Notes: generated from the sequence alone by a model not told the origin. DNA of 64,000 bases from Pseudomonas sp. CHM02 (GCF_000612585.1 NZ_JFCA01000026.1:39911-103910); one strand, 5' to 3'. Positions 8,280 through 19,460 are shown, counted from the stretch's first letter. A program made the numbers and translations.

Positions 8280-11200
8280 ACGATGGTTTCCCCGCGGTGC
8301 CATCCGAAAAATCCTCAATGCTCCTACGAAGAAACGTCGCGGCAAAAAGCTCGGGCGGCAGGGGCAGGCTGACGATGTAGCCTTGCATCTGTTCGCAGCC
8401 TTCGGCGGCCAGGAAGGCTTGCTGTGCGGGGTTCTCCACGCCCTCGGCGATGATGGTGAATTGCATGCTGTGGCCCAGGGCGATGATGGCGCGGACGATG
8501 GCGGCATCGTGGGGGTCGTCGGGCAGGCCGCGGACGAAGGATTGGTCGATCTTGAGGAAGTCCAGCGGCAGGCGCTTGAGGTAGCTGAGGGATGAATAGC
8601 CGGTGCCGAAATCATCGATCGCCAGTTGTACGCCCAGGTCTTTGAGTTGATGCAGGACCTCCAGCGCTTCTTCGGCCTGGCTCATGATGAAGTTTTCGGT
8701 GATTTCCAGTTGCAGGCGGCCTGGGTTGAGTCGGTAGTCACGCAGTAGCTGTTCGATGCGACTCAGCAAGCCGGGGTGGCGCAGTTGGGCGCCTGCCAGG
8801 TTGACCGACAGCGGGCCGAAATCGTCGAAGGTGCTTTGCCAGGCGTGCAGTTGCCGGCAGGCCTGTTCCAGCACCCAGTCGCCAATCTGCAGGATCATGC
8901 CGTTCTCTTCGGCCAGGGCAATGAAGTGTTCCGGCGGCACATCGCCAAAGGTGGGGTGATGCCAGCGGATCAGCGCTTCGGCACCGATCAGTGCCTGTGT
9001 CTCCAGGCTCAGTTTTGGCTGGTAGTACAGGCTCAGCTCGTCGCGTTCTATGGCGCGGCGCAGTTCGTGTTCGAGTGCCACGCGCTCGTTGGCTTGGGCG
9101 GTGAGGTCGCGGGTATAGCTTTCGACCCGGTTGCGTCCCTTGGCCTTGGAGCGGTACATCGCGGCGTCGGCATTTTTGACCAGGGTAGCGACGTCGGTGC
9201 CGTCCTGGGGGTAAAGGCTGGTGCCGATGCTGGCGCTGATAAAGAACTCATGCTCACCCGCCTGGAATGGCGGGGTGAAGCAGGCCAGCAGTTTATTGGC
9301 CAGGTATTGGGCGTCGCTGGCGTGTTGCAGGCCAGGCAGCAGGATGATGAATTCATCGCCGCCCAGACGGGCGACGGTGTCGATATCACGCAGTTGTTCC
9401 TTGAGGCGCACGGCGATGTCTTTGAGCAGCAGGTCTCCGATCGGGTGGCCGAGGCTGTCATTGATGTGCTTGAAGCGGTCCAGGTCGAGAAACAGCACGG
9501 CGCCCTGCTTGCCGGTTTCCTGATGCCCGTTGAGGGCGGCTTGCAGTCGGCTTTCGAACAGCGTGCGGTTGGGCAGGCCGGTCAATGGGTCGTGGTGCGC
9601 CTGGTAGTCGAGGCGGGCCTGGGCCAGCTTGAGGCTGGAGATATCGGCAAACACCGCGACAAAGTGCGTGATCAACTGGTTGCGGTTACGCACGGCACTG
9701 ATGGTCAACCAGCTGGGGTACAGCTCGCCGTTCTTGCGTCGGTTGGAAATCTCGCCCTGCCAGTGACCCTGCGCGGTCAACTGGTGCCACATGGCAGCGT
9801 AGAAGGCGCTGTCATGCAGGCCGGAGGCAAGCAGGCGCGGGGTTTGACCGAGAGCCTCGGCCTCGCTGTAGCCGGTGATCTCGCTGAAGGCGCGGTTGAC
9901 GGCACTGATGTTCTGCTGGGTGTCGGTGATCAATACGCCTTCGGCCGTGCTCTCGAACACGGTGGCGGCCTGTTGCAGTTTTTCCTGCATCAGTTGGCGT
10001 TCGGTGATGTCCCGCGCGATGGTCAGCATGCAGTCGTCGTCGCCGATCGGCAGGGGGCGGCTGGACAGCTCGCACAGGCGGATCTGGCCATCGCTGCGGC
10101 GTATGTGGCAGATGAAGTCGCGCACAAAGCCATCGCGCTGCATCACTTCCAGCATGTGTTTGCGTTCATTGAGGTCGACCCAGATGCCCAGGTCCAACGT
10201 CGACTGGTCGAGGGATGCTGCGCTGTTGAAGCCGGTGATGCGACTGAAACCATCGTTCACTTCTATCAACAGGCCATCGCGCTGCCGGCTCAGTAGCAAG
10301 CCGTCGGGGGAGGCGTGGAAGGCCTTGGCGAATTTCTCTTCGGAGGTTTGCAGTTGTTGCTGGGTTTCCTTGAGTTGGGTGATGTCGCGCACCACCACCA
10401 CGATGGCTTCCGTGGTGTCGAGTTGAAACGGCTCGGCGGAGATCAACCCGGTGAAGGCTTGCCCATTGCTGCGCAGAAAGGGCATTTCCAGGTTACGGAT
10501 GCTGGTGGTCTGCACCCGTTGCAGCAGGTCGGGTTCGACGCCCTGGATACCCCAGATGTTCAGTTCAGTGGCGGTTTTGCCGACCACTTGTTCGGCCTTC
10601 AGGCCAATCTGGTCCTCGAACGCCTTGTTCACCTCCAGCAGGCAGCCATCGGACAGGCGCGCGATCACCAGCATGTCCGGGCATTGCTGGAACACCGAGG
10701 CGAACTTCTGCTCGGACAGCTGCAAGGCTTCCTCTGTACGCTTGGCCTCGCTGATATCGATCATCAAGCCGCGCAGTACCGGCTCATGGCCGTGTTCGAT
10801 GAGGCTGACGATGTCACGTACCCACAGGCAGCGGCCATCGGCGGTGATCACGCGGTAATCGATGCTGTGGTCACGGTTGGCACGGGTTTCGCGGTAGCAA
10901 TAGGCTTCGGTACGTGTCAGGTCGGCAGGGTGGATAATGTTGCGCCAGAAGCCTGGAATCAGCCAGTGCGCGCGAGGGTAACCGAGTAATTCCTCGGCAT
11001 GCGGCGACACGTAGCTGTAGGTGAAATCGGTGATACTGGCTTCCCAGGCGATGGCGGACAGGCTCTCCACCAGGCCGCGATAGTGGTATTCGCTGCTGCG
11101 CAGCTCCTGCTCAAGGGCGACGCGGCGGGAAATTTCCGAACTGAGCCGGCGATTGATCCGAATCACCACGGCCAAAACGGTGCTCAGCAAGAGCACGGCG

Positions 11201-12018
11201 GGCAGGCCGTAAATCAGCAGGTCCGTCCAGAAGGTACGGTGGTCGGTAAAACTGCCGACCCAGTGTTGCTGGATCGCGTCGGTTTCCTGGGGGCTAAGGT
11301 CGGCCAGTACCTTGTCGAGGATGCCCACCAGCATTTTATTGTCACGCGGTACACCCATCGCCAGTTGGTAGCGGTACGGGGTTTCACCGCTGACGTACAA
11401 ACCGTCGAGCTTGAGTTGGCGCAGGCTCCAGACACTTGAAGCGAGGTCGCCGACCACCGCATCCACTTCATCCGTGGCCAAGGCCTGCAGCGTCGAGCTG
11501 ACATTCGGCATGGCCACCAGATTGAGGTCGGGATGGTGGGTGCGCAATAGCTCGTGGGGCGCGTAGTTCTCCACCACGGCAATCTTCAACCCGTAGAGGT
11601 CTTTCAGGGTACGCGGTCTGGCGCCGCCTTCATGGGCCAGGATGACGATGGGGAAGTCCAGATATGGGCGGGTGAACGCCATGTAGCCCTGGCGCTCCGG
11701 CGTGGACATGATGCCGGGCAACAGGTCGAGCTGGTTGTTCCGAGCCTGCTCCAGCACGGCGCTCCAGTTCTGCGGCTCGATCAGCTTGACCCGCACGCCC
11801 AGGCGGTCCTGGATCAGGCGCACGTAATCGGCCGCCAGGCCTTGGTAGCGGCCCTCTTCGTCACGGTATTCAAAGGGTGGCCATGACGCGTCCACCCCCA
11901 GGCGCAGCTCCTGATGGTCCGCCAGCCAGCCACGCTCATCATCGCTAAGAGTCAACGCGCCAGCCGTTGCGGTCCAGGTCAGCAGCGACAGCAGCAACAC
12001 AGTCGGCAATCTGGGCAT
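8275..12018 (-). CDS. Membrane sensor with SBP, PAS, GGDEF and EAL domains
   Basis: This 1247-residue protein is a predicted cyclic-di-GMP turnover enzyme controlled by a periplasmic ligand. Order: signal peptide (residues 1-20), amino-acid-type solute-binding domain (about 25-265, with DASWPPFEY), one membrane helix (about 275-295), three to four PAS/PAC repeats (about 315-795), GGDEF near 885-889 (intact RLGGDEF) and EAL near 1012 (intact EALIRW, with the later DDFGTGYSS loop). Both catalytic motifs look intact, so either activity is possible. I chose the ATG at 12018 because it opens directly into the signal peptide; an in-frame extension to 12231 runs into the rpoD terminator and is not credible. 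It lies between rpoD and tRNA-Ile2 on the same strand. Confidence 0.92.
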   Translation of the reverse strand: MPRLPTVLLLSLLTWTATAGALTLSDDERGWLADHQELRLGVDASWPPFEYRDEEGRYQGLAADYVRLIQDRLGVRVKLIEPQNWSAVLEQARNNQLDLLPGIMSTPERQGYMAFTRPYLDFPIVILAHEGGARPRTLKDLYGLKIAVVENYAPHELLRTHHPDLNLVAMPNVSSTLQALATDEVDAVVGDLASSVWSLRQLKLDGLYVSGETPYRYQLAMGVPRDNKMLVGILDKVLADLSPQETDAIQQHWVGSFTDHRTFWTDLLIYGLPAVLLLSTVLAVVIRINRRLSSEISRRVALEQELRSSEYHYRGLVESLSAIAWEASITDFTYSYVSPHAEELLGYPRAHWLIPGFWRNIIHPADLTRTEAYCYRETRANRDHSIDYRVITADGRCLWVRDIVSLIEHGHEPVLRGLMIDISEAKRTEEALQLSEQKFASVFQQCPDMLVIARLSDGCLLEVNKAFEDQIGLKAEQVVGKTATELNIWGIQGVEPDLLQRVQTTSIRNLEMPFLRSNGQAFTGLISAEPFQLDTTEAIVVVVRDITQLKETQQQLQTSEEKFAKAFHASPDGLLLSRQRDGLLIEVNDGFSRITGFNSAASLDQSTLDLGIWVDLNERKHMLEVMQRDGFVRDFICHIRRSDGQIRLCELSSRPLPIGDDDCMLTIARDITERQLMQEKLQQAATVFESTAEGVLITDTQQNISAVNRAFSEITGYSEAEALGQTPRLLASGLHDSAFYAAMWHQLTAQGHWQGEISNRRKNGELYPSWLTISAVRNRNQLITHFVAVFADISSLKLAQARLDYQAHHDPLTGLPNRTLFESRLQAALNGHQETGKQGAVLFLDLDRFKHINDSLGHPIGDLLLKDIAVRLKEQLRDIDTVARLGGDEFIILLPGLQHASDAQYLANKLLACFTPPFQAGEHEFFISASIGTSLYPQDGTDVATLVKNADAAMYRSKAKGRNRVESYTRDLTAQANERVALEHELRRAIERDELSLYYQPKLSLETQALIGAEALIRWHHPTFGDVPPEHFIALAEENGMILQIGDWVLEQACRQLHAWQSTFDDFGPLSVNLAGAQLRHPGLLSRIEQLLRDYRLNPGRLQLEITENFIMSQAEEALEVLHQLKDLGVQLAIDDFGTGYSSLSYLKRLPLDFLKIDQSFVRGLPDDPHDAAIVRAIIALGHSMQFTIIAEGVENPAQQAFLAAEGCEQMQGYIVSLPLPPELFAATFLRRSIEDFSDGTAGKPSL

Positions 12019-12101
12019 AACGGTCTCGTTATGGCACGGGGAATGGTTCGAGTGTAGACGGGCATTGCGGGGGAGGGGTGTTGCGAGGGATTTTATCGAT
12101 A

Positions 12102-12132
12102 CAAAACAAAACCCCCGGCCTGGGCCGGGGGT
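12102..12132 (-). terminator. rpoD terminator
   Basis: On the minus strand ACCCCCGGCC and GGCCGGGGGT form a perfect stem with a short loop, followed by TTTGTTTTG. It lies 8 bp after the rpoD stop codon and closes the rpsU-dnaG-rpoD block. Confidence 0.92.
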
Positions 12133-12139
12133 TCTGGTA

Positions 12140-13990
<1,851 letters not shown>

Positions 13991-14037
13991 AACACCCTAT
14001 CCACTGAAGGTCTTGGCGGGCAAAAAACAAGCCGAGG

Positions 14038-14043
14038 ATTATA
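14038..14043 (-). promoter_or_regulatory. Possible internal rpoD promoter (-10 TATAAT)
   Basis: A consensus TATAAT on the minus strand lies about 48 bp before the rpoD start, in the dnaG-rpoD gap. The corresponding -35 area is not consensus. An independent promoter for rpoD here would parallel the separate rpoD promoters known in other gammaproteobacteria. Confidence 0.35.
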
Positions 14044-14057
14044 CCCGAGCTATGACC

Positions 14058-16031
14058 TCACACGCCAGCTGAGGTCGGGTTTGATGCGGAAACATTCTGT
14101 TTTAAGAGGTCGCGCATCTGTTTTGCTATCTGAATTTGCTCTTCAGCCGTCAATCCCGGCTGCCTTGCTCTCTTGATGAGCTCATCGAGGGTCTGCGTGT
14201 GCTGACCCGCGGATAACCTAGTAATGGTGTCTAAAAACTGTTGTTCAAGGTTATCGCCGTCAATTAGCCACTCCTTTTCCGCGAGTGCTTTCAACAAACG
14301 GCCTTGTTCGGTGCCATGCCAACGCGCCATCAACTGAATTGAGTTTAGCCTAGGATTTTTCTGGACCGCCTCGATCAAGGCGATCAGTACCTGGGCGTAG
14401 GTATTGCTCTCGTTGGCAAAGTGATCGGCGCTCTCGACCTTTTCCGCGAGTTGCGGGTGGTGGATGAGCGTGCGCAGGGCAATCAGCGTCGGCGCTTCTA
14501 CGGCAACCGGGGTGCGTGGGGCATACGCCTCATCGCCGTCACCGCGCTTGCCGTTCTTGTTCCAGGGCTTCTTGTCCCATTTCTTGCCGCCTGCGCCGGG
14601 TTTCTTCGGTGTCCATTCCTGCTGGGGCGCGTAGGCCTCTTGCGGTTGATGGAAGTCGGAGTAGTCCGGCATGGCGTCGTAATCCATGCCTGGGTCGTAG
14701 GCCGGTGGCGCGGCATCATGCGGTGCGTTGTGCACCAGCTGGCTGACGGCTTCACCGCTGAGCCCGGTGATTTCCAGCAAGCGCATGCGCATCAGGGATT
14801 TCAGGTTGGCGCCGGGCACTTTGTCGATCAGCGGTGCCGCGAGGGTGGCCATGTGGGCCTTGCCTTCGAGGGAGCGCGGGTCGGCTTCTTCGGTCAGTTG
14901 CTGGAAGAAATAGTCCGCCAGCGGCTGCGCATGTTGATTGATGCGCGCGCGGAATGCGTCGGTGCCTTCGGAGCGCACCAGGGTGTCCGGGTCTTCGCCT
15001 TCTGGCAGGAACAGAAAGCGTGCGCGACGTCCGTCCTGCAGGCTCGACAGTGTTGCTTCAAGCGCGCGCCAGGCAGCGTTGCGACCCGCCTGGTCGCCGT
15101 CGAAGCAGAACAGCACGCTGGGCACCACGCGAAACAGTCGTTTCATGTGTTCTTCGCTGGTGGCGGTGCCGAGGGTGGCCACGGCGTTGCGCAGGCCCTG
15201 TTGGGCGAGCGCGATCACGTCCATGTAGCCTTCAACCACGATGATCTCATCGAGGTTGCGGTTGTTCTTGCGTGCCTCGAACAGGCCGTAGAGTTCTTGG
15301 CCTTTATGGAATACCGGGGTTTCCGGCGAGTTCAGGTACTTGGGCTTGTCGTCCCCCAGGACTCGGCCACCAAAGGCGATGATGCGGCCGCGGCTGTCGC
15401 GGATCGGGAACATCACGCGGTCGCGGAAGCGGTCGTAGCGCTTGCCGGTCTCGGCGTTCTCGACCAGCAGGCCGGCGTCGATCATGGCTTTCTGCTGCAG
15501 GGTGTCGCTGCTCAGGTGCTTGTACAGGTTGTCCCAGCCGGGTGGGGCGAAGCCGAGACCGAAGTCGCGGGCGATCTCACCCGTGAGGCCGCGACCCTTG
15601 AGATAGTCGACGGCGGCCTTGCGCTGCGGATGGCTTTTAAGCGCCTGACGGTAGAAGTCGGCAGCGGCAGTCAGCAACGGGTACAGCGGCGAATCGGTAG
15701 GTTGCCGCGGTTTGTGCGGGCGACCACTTTCTTCGCGGGGAATTTCCATGCCGGCGGCTTTTGCCAGTTCCTCGACGGCCTGGGGGAAGTCCAGGTTGTC
15801 GTGGTCCATGATGAAGCCCAGGGCATTGCCGCCCGCGCCGCAGCCGAAGCAGTAGTAGAACTGCTTGTCGGGGCTGACGCTGAACGAGGGGGTCTTTTCC
15901 TTGTGGAACGGGCAGCAGGCGGTGTAGTTCTTGCCGGCCTTCTTCATTTGCACGCGCGAGCTGACAACATCGACGATGTCGGTGCGGTTCAGAAGGTCGT
16001 CAATAAAGCTCTGGGGAATCAGCCCGGCCAT
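14058..16031 (-). CDS. dnaG: DNA primase DnaG
   Basis: This enzyme synthesizes RNA primers at the replication fork. The 657-residue protein has the CHC2 zinc ribbon (Cys40, His43, Cys61, Cys64). A central TOPRIM catalytic domain follows (VVEGYMDVIAL and FCFDGDQAGRNAA, giving the catalytic Glu and Asp residues), and the C-terminal domain contacts the DnaB helicase. A proline- and glycine-rich linker (around residues 430-480) separates the catalytic and helicase-binding parts. It lies between rpsU and rpoD, as in the classical macromolecular-synthesis operon. Confidence 0.98.
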   Translation of the reverse strand: MAGLIPQSFIDDLLNRTDIVDVVSSRVQMKKAGKNYTACCPFHKEKTPSFSVSPDKQFYYCFGCGAGGNALGFIMDHDNLDFPQAVEELAKAAGMEIPREESGRPHKPRQPTDSPLYPLLTAAADFYRQALKSHPQRKAAVDYLKGRGLTGEIARDFGLGFAPPGWDNLYKHLSSDTLQQKAMIDAGLLVENAETGKRYDRFRDRVMFPIRDSRGRIIAFGGRVLGDDKPKYLNSPETPVFHKGQELYGLFEARKNNRNLDEIIVVEGYMDVIALAQQGLRNAVATLGTATSEEHMKRLFRVVPSVLFCFDGDQAGRNAAWRALEATLSSLQDGRRARFLFLPEGEDPDTLVRSEGTDAFRARINQHAQPLADYFFQQLTEEADPRSLEGKAHMATLAAPLIDKVPGANLKSLMRMRLLEITGLSGEAVSQLVHNAPHDAAPPAYDPGMDYDAMPDYSDFHQPQEAYAPQQEWTPKKPGAGGKKWDKKPWNKNGKRGDGDEAYAPRTPVAVEAPTLIALRTLIHHPQLAEKVESADHFANESNTYAQVLIALIEAVQKNPRLNSIQLMARWHGTEQGRLLKALAEKEWLIDGDNLEQQFLDTITRLSAGQHTQTLDELIKRARQPGLTAEEQIQIAKQMRDLLKQNVSASNPTSAGV

Positions 16032-16476
16032 GGCGTTCTCGTCATCACTGCGTGTAAATGAGGGCCCGTGAAGTGTTCAAGCGCACGTATCGAGTGCTCG
16101 AGCATCTAGCGACTGCATGGGTTGTACGGAAGTGTATCTGCCGAATATTCACTGACGTTAGTTTCTGATCAGTCTTCGGTGTGGAAATGTTGCCCCGGCG
16201 TCCGGTCTTGGCCAATGATGAGCCTCGGAAACGCCTCGATAGGCACAGTCGACACGGTTGGTCGCCTGTTTGCAGAATAAGTGTGCTCGTCAGTAGCCTT
16301 GTTAGGCTCGTCAGAAGAGACGTGCACCGCTGGCAAAAGAGCCAGTCCTGACGTGTGAAGCAGTTGTCTCGGTCGCATGTGCGGCGTCGACAGTGAAGCA
16401 TCAAGCGATATCCGCAAATGCCAATAGCCCGGCTGAGGGCCGGGCTTGGCAGAAGCTTGCTACGAACGTCTGTGTA
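16032..16476 (-). other. Long rpsU-dnaG intergenic region without a credible gene
   Basis: These 445 bases lie between rpsU and dnaG on the minus strand. Next to rpsU is a GC hairpin (16426-16446). The rest has lower GC and no third-position bias. Two minus-strand reading frames (16045-16404 and 16169-16417) have no recognisable domain and no good ribosome binding site, and I do not accept them. The region probably holds an internal dnaG promoter or RNA processing site, but I see no clear motif. Confidence 0.6.
16426..16446 (-). terminator. Attenuator-like hairpin after rpsU
   Basis: AGCCCGGC and GCCGGGCT form a perfect 8-bp stem with a five-base loop, 30 bp after the rpsU stop codon. It lacks a proper T-run on the minus side (TATTGGC), so it probably terminates only part of the transcription. 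In E. coli a partial terminator between rpsU and dnaG keeps S21 levels well above primase; this looks like the equivalent. Confidence 0.6.
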
Positions 16477-16692
16477 TTAGTACAGACGAACGGCGCGGCG
16501 CTGTTCGCGCTGAACTTTCTTGGCGTGACGCTTAACAGCGGCTGCTGCTTTACGCTTACGCTCAGAAGTAGGCTTCTCGTAAAATTCGCGGCTACGAACT
16601 TCAGCCAGTACACCGGCTTTTTCGCAGGAGCGCTTGAAACGACGCAGAGCTACGTCGAAGGGTTCGTTCTCTTTAACTTTGACGGCTGGCAT
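16477..16692 (-). CDS. rpsU: 30S ribosomal protein S21
   Basis: This is a small basic protein of the 30S subunit that helps mRNA base-pair with the 3' end of 16S rRNA. The 71-residue product starts [20 protein letters not shown] and ends in a Lys/Arg-rich tail ([20 protein letters not shown]), which is diagnostic. It is the first gene of rpsU-dnaG-rpoD and is divergent from tsaD. An AGAAGG ribosome binding site precedes the ATG. Confidence 0.99.
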
Positions 16693-16778
16693 CCAGAGCT
16701 ACCTTCTTTCATTACCGGGATCAACGTTCTCGTCGCAAAAAATTCGCGGCTGAGGTCGTCGGTTTTTAAGGGTTGCGG

Positions 16779-16807
16779 ATGTTAACCCCTCATTGCCCGG
16801 AATGCAA
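16779..16807 (-). promoter_or_regulatory. rpsU promoter candidate (sigma-70)
   Basis: On the minus strand TTGCAT (16807-16802) and TAACAT (16784-16779) are separated by exactly 17 bp, a good match to the sigma-70 pattern. The site is about 90 bp upstream of rpsU in the rpsU/tsaD divergent region. Confidence 0.65.
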
Positions 16808-16894
16808 AGCCTCTGATCGAAAACCGCTAGTCGGGAGGGGGAGTGGCGACTATTATGCGCGCCTTCGAATTCAGCCTCTACAAGGCGCAAACCC

Positions 16895-17920
16895 ATGCTA
16901 GTACTGGGACTTGAAACCTCCTGCGACGAAACCGGTGTCGCACTTTACGACAGTGAACGCGGGCTCATGGCCGATGCGCTGTTCAGCCAGATCGACCTGC
17001 ATCGCGCCTATGGCGGCGTGGTGCCGGAGCTGGCCAGCCGCGATCATGTCAAACGCATGCTGCCCCTGATTCGTCAGGTGCTGGATGAAGCCGGCTGCGT
17101 GCCGACCGAGATCGACGCCATTGCCTACACCGCCGGCCCCGGATTGGTCGGGGCCCTGCTGGTCGGGGCCTCCTGCGCCCAGGCGCTGGCCTTTGCCTGG
17201 GGCATTCCGGCCCTCGGTGTGCACCACATGGAGGGCCATTTACTGGCGCCCATGCTGGAAAAAACACCGCCACAGTTCCCGTTCGTCGCTTTGTTGGTTT
17301 CGGGCGGCCATACGCAGTTGGTTCAGGTGGATGGCATCGGTCAATACACCCTTTTGGGTGAATCCCTGGATGACGCCGCGGGTGAAGCTTTCGACAAGAC
17401 CGCGAAGATGATGGGCCTCAATTATCCGGGTGGCCCGGAAATCGCTCGCCTCGCCGAAAAGGGTGTTGCCGGCCGCTACACCTTCCCGCGCCCGATGTGT
17501 GATCGCCCGGGCCTGATGTTCAGCTTCAGCGGCTTGAAAACCTCCGCGTTGAACACCTGGCAGCAGAGCGTCAGCGCCGGGGACGACAGTGAGCAAGCCC
17601 GTTGCGACATTGCGCTGGCGTTCCAGCAGGCCGTGGTGGAGACTTTGACCATCAAGTGCAAGCGCGCCCTGAAGCAGGCAGGCATGAAGCGCCTGGTGAT
17701 CGCAGGCGGCGTCAGCGCCAACAAGGCCTTGCGCACGTCGCTGGAAAAAATGCTCGGTGACATGAAGGGTGATGTGTTCTACGCACGGCCGGAATTCTGC
17801 ACCGACAATGGTGCGATGATCGCCTACGCCGGTTGCCAGCGCCTGCAGGCCGGGCAGCATGAAAGCCTGGCAATCAGCGTGCAGGCGCGCTGGCCGATGG
17901 AGCAGTTGTCGCCGCTGTAA
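16895..17920 (+). CDS. tsaD: tRNA N6-adenosine threonylcarbamoyltransferase TsaD
   Basis: This protein transfers the threonylcarbamoyl group to A37 of ANN-decoding tRNAs, acting with TsaB and TsaE. The 341-residue product starts MLVLGLETSCDETGVALYD, the family signature of the ASKHA ATPase fold. The metal-binding histidines His111 and His115 are present in GVHHMEGH, and the phosphate loop LVSGGHTQL follows. It is divergent from rpsU, a very common bacterial arrangement. Its neighbour on the right, plsY, is convergent, so it is probably monocistronic. Confidence 0.98.
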   Translation: MLVLGLETSCDETGVALYDSERGLMADALFSQIDLHRAYGGVVPELASRDHVKRMLPLIRQVLDEAGCVPTEIDAIAYTAGPGLVGALLVGASCAQALAFAWGIPALGVHHMEGHLLAPMLEKTPPQFPFVALLVSGGHTQLVQVDGIGQYTLLGESLDDAAGEAFDKTAKMMGLNYPGGPEIARLAEKGVAGRYTFPRPMCDRPGLMFSFSGLKTSALNTWQQSVSAGDDSEQARCDIALAFQQAVVETLTIKCKRALKQAGMKRLVIAGGVSANKALRTSLEKMLGDMKGDVFYARPEFCTDNGAMIAYAGCQRLQAGQHESLAISVQARWPMEQLSPL

Positions 17921-17953
17921 CGCCGTAACGTGGGCCGGGCTCAGTGAACGTAT

Positions 17954-18523
17954 TTAAAAATGCCGTTCGCGCCCTGCAAACAGGTCGCGTAAATTGCCCC
18001 GATGGCGCCAGACGATCAACAGTGTCAGCACGCTCATCGGCAGCAGCGCCGCCGGTTCCTGCCACGCCAGTAACGGCAGGGTGAGCGGCGTGGCGATCAG
18101 CGCGGCAAGTGAGCTGGTGCGGGTCAGGTAGAACGTCAGCAGCCAGGCGAGTACAGCCAGCAGCGCTGCCGGTGGGTAGATCCCCAGCAACATGCCGGCC
18201 GCCGTGGCGACGCCTTTGCCACCGCGAAAGCGGAAGTACAGTGGAAACAGATGGCCCAGGACGGCACATACGCCGATCCAGGCTTGTTGTTGCAGGGTAA
18301 GGCCGGCGAGGCTGGCGATCAGCACGGGCAGCAAGCCCTTGCACACGTCGCCCAGCAGCGTCAGTACGGCGAGCTTCTTGCCGGCCAGGCGCAACATATT
18401 GGTGGCGCCGGCATTGCCTGAGCCACTCATTCGCGGGTCGGGATTTCCCGTCAGGCGGCTGAGCAAAATGGCGAAGGACAGCGAGCCGAGCAGGTAGGCG
18501 AGAATCGCCAGTGACCAAAACAT
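17954..18523 (-). CDS. plsY: Acyl-phosphate:glycerol-3-phosphate acyltransferase PlsY
   Basis: This integral membrane enzyme transfers the acyl group from acyl-phosphate (made by PlsX) to glycerol-3-phosphate, starting phospholipid synthesis. The 189-residue protein has about five hydrophobic helices. It shows the family motifs SGSGNAGATNMLR (about residues 33-45) and RFRGGKGVATAAG (about 98-110). It is convergent with tsaD and divergent from folB. Confidence 0.97.
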   Translation of the reverse strand: MFWSLAILAYLLGSLSFAILLSRLTGNPDPRMSGSGNAGATNMLRLAGKKLAVLTLLGDVCKGLLPVLIASLAGLTLQQQAWIGVCAVLGHLFPLYFRFRGGKGVATAAGMLLGIYPPAALLAVLAWLLTFYLTRTSSLAALIATPLTLPLLAWQEPAALLPMSVLTLLIVWRHRGNLRDLFAGRERHF

Positions 18524-18597
18524 GCTAACTATTCCGGGCGAGGACGCCCTGATTCTAACGGGGCATCGCGCCCTTGTCGTGCTGCGGAGAAGAGTGC

Positions 18598-18951
18598 TTG
18601 GACAGAGTGTTTATCGAAGGCCTGGAAGTCGACACCGTCATCGGGGCCTACGACTGGGAGCGCGGAATCCGTCAATGCCTGCGCCTGGACCTGAGCTTCG
18701 CCTGGGACAACCGCCCGGCCGCCGCCGGTGACGACCTCACCCTGGCACTGGATTACGCCAGCGTGTCTGCGCGCATCCAGGCCTTTGCCGAACAATCCCA
18801 GTACCAGTTGGTGGAAACCTTTGCCGAGCGCCTGGCCGAAGTGCTGATGAGTGAATTCCAGATTCCCTGGCTGCACCTCAAGTTGACCAAGCCTGGGGCC
18901 GTGCCGGCTGCCAAGGGTGTCGGCGTGGAGATCGAGCGCGGATGTCGCTAA
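18598..18951 (+). CDS. folB: Dihydroneopterin aldolase FolB
   Basis: This enzyme cleaves 7,8-dihydroneopterin to 6-hydroxymethyl-7,8-dihydropterin in folate synthesis. The 117-residue product begins (as TTG) at MDRVFIEGLEVDTVIGAYDW, matching the FolB N-terminus. The conserved Glu in YQLVETFAERLAE and Lys in LKLTKPGA fit the active site. I chose the TTG at 18598 because GGAG lies 8 nt upstream; an earlier in-frame TTG would add residues not seen in the family. Its end overlaps the start of folK by 10 bp, so the two are translationally coupled and carry out consecutive steps. Confidence 0.95.
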   Translation: MDRVFIEGLEVDTVIGAYDWERGIRQCLRLDLSFAWDNRPAAAGDDLTLALDYASVSARIQAFAEQSQYQLVETFAERLAEVLMSEFQIPWLHLKLTKPGAVPAAKGVGVEIERGCR

Positions 18952-19460
18952 CTCAGGTTTACCTTGGCCTAGGCAGCAATATCGAGCGCGAGCGTCATCT
19001 GTGCGCCGGCCTCGACGCGTTGGCGAGTTTCTTGACGGATGTGCGTTGCTCGGCAGTGTTCGAAAGCCAGCCGGTGGGTATCAAGAGCGGGCCGTTCTTC
19101 AATCTGGTGGTGTCGGCTTATACCGATCTGCCCCTGATGGCGCTGGATCGTCGGCTCAAATTCATCGAGGCCGATAACGGACGCTATGCGCCGGATCGCA
19201 AAGGCCTGCCGCTGGATATCGACGTGCTGCTGTATGGCGAACTGGTGGGCAACTTCGATGGTTTGGTGCTGCCGCGTGCGGAGATCCTCAAGAATGCGTT
19301 TGTGCTGTGGCCGCTGTCGTTGATGGCGCCGGAGCGTGTGCACCCTGAGGTAGGCAAGACCCTGGCTGAGCTGTGGCGCGATGCGCAGATTGACCAAGTG
19401 CTGGCGCCTGTCGGGTTTGAATGGCAAGGCCAGCAACTGACACCGAACACGCTCCTGTAG
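18942..19460 (+). CDS. folK: HPPK (6-hydroxymethyl-dihydropterin pyrophosphokinase) FolK
   Basis: This enzyme pyrophosphorylates 6-hydroxymethyl-7,8-dihydropterin, the step after FolB. The 172-residue protein starts MSLTQVYLGLGSNIERERH, the family N-terminus. It has the catalytic loop RKGLPLDIDVLLYGE in place of the common RWGPRTLDLDI form, which marks it as a more divergent HPPK. The start overlaps folB. The stop codon (TAG, 19458-19460) lies within the end of a REPIN repeat shared with the convergent cca gene. Confidence 0.94.
   Translation: MSLTQVYLGLGSNIERERHLCAGLDALASFLTDVRCSAVFESQPVGIKSGPFFNLVVSAYTDLPLMALDRRLKFIEADNGRYAPDRKGLPLDIDVLLYGELVGNFDGLVLPRAEILKNAFVLWPLSLMAPERVHPEVGKTLAELWRDAQIDQVLAPVGFEWQGQQLTPNTLL

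Noticed and set aside
16045..16417. Small minus-strand frames in the rpsU-dnaG gap (119 and 82 residues)
   Set aside because: No ribosome binding site, no codon bias, no domain; the shorter one would start with TTG.
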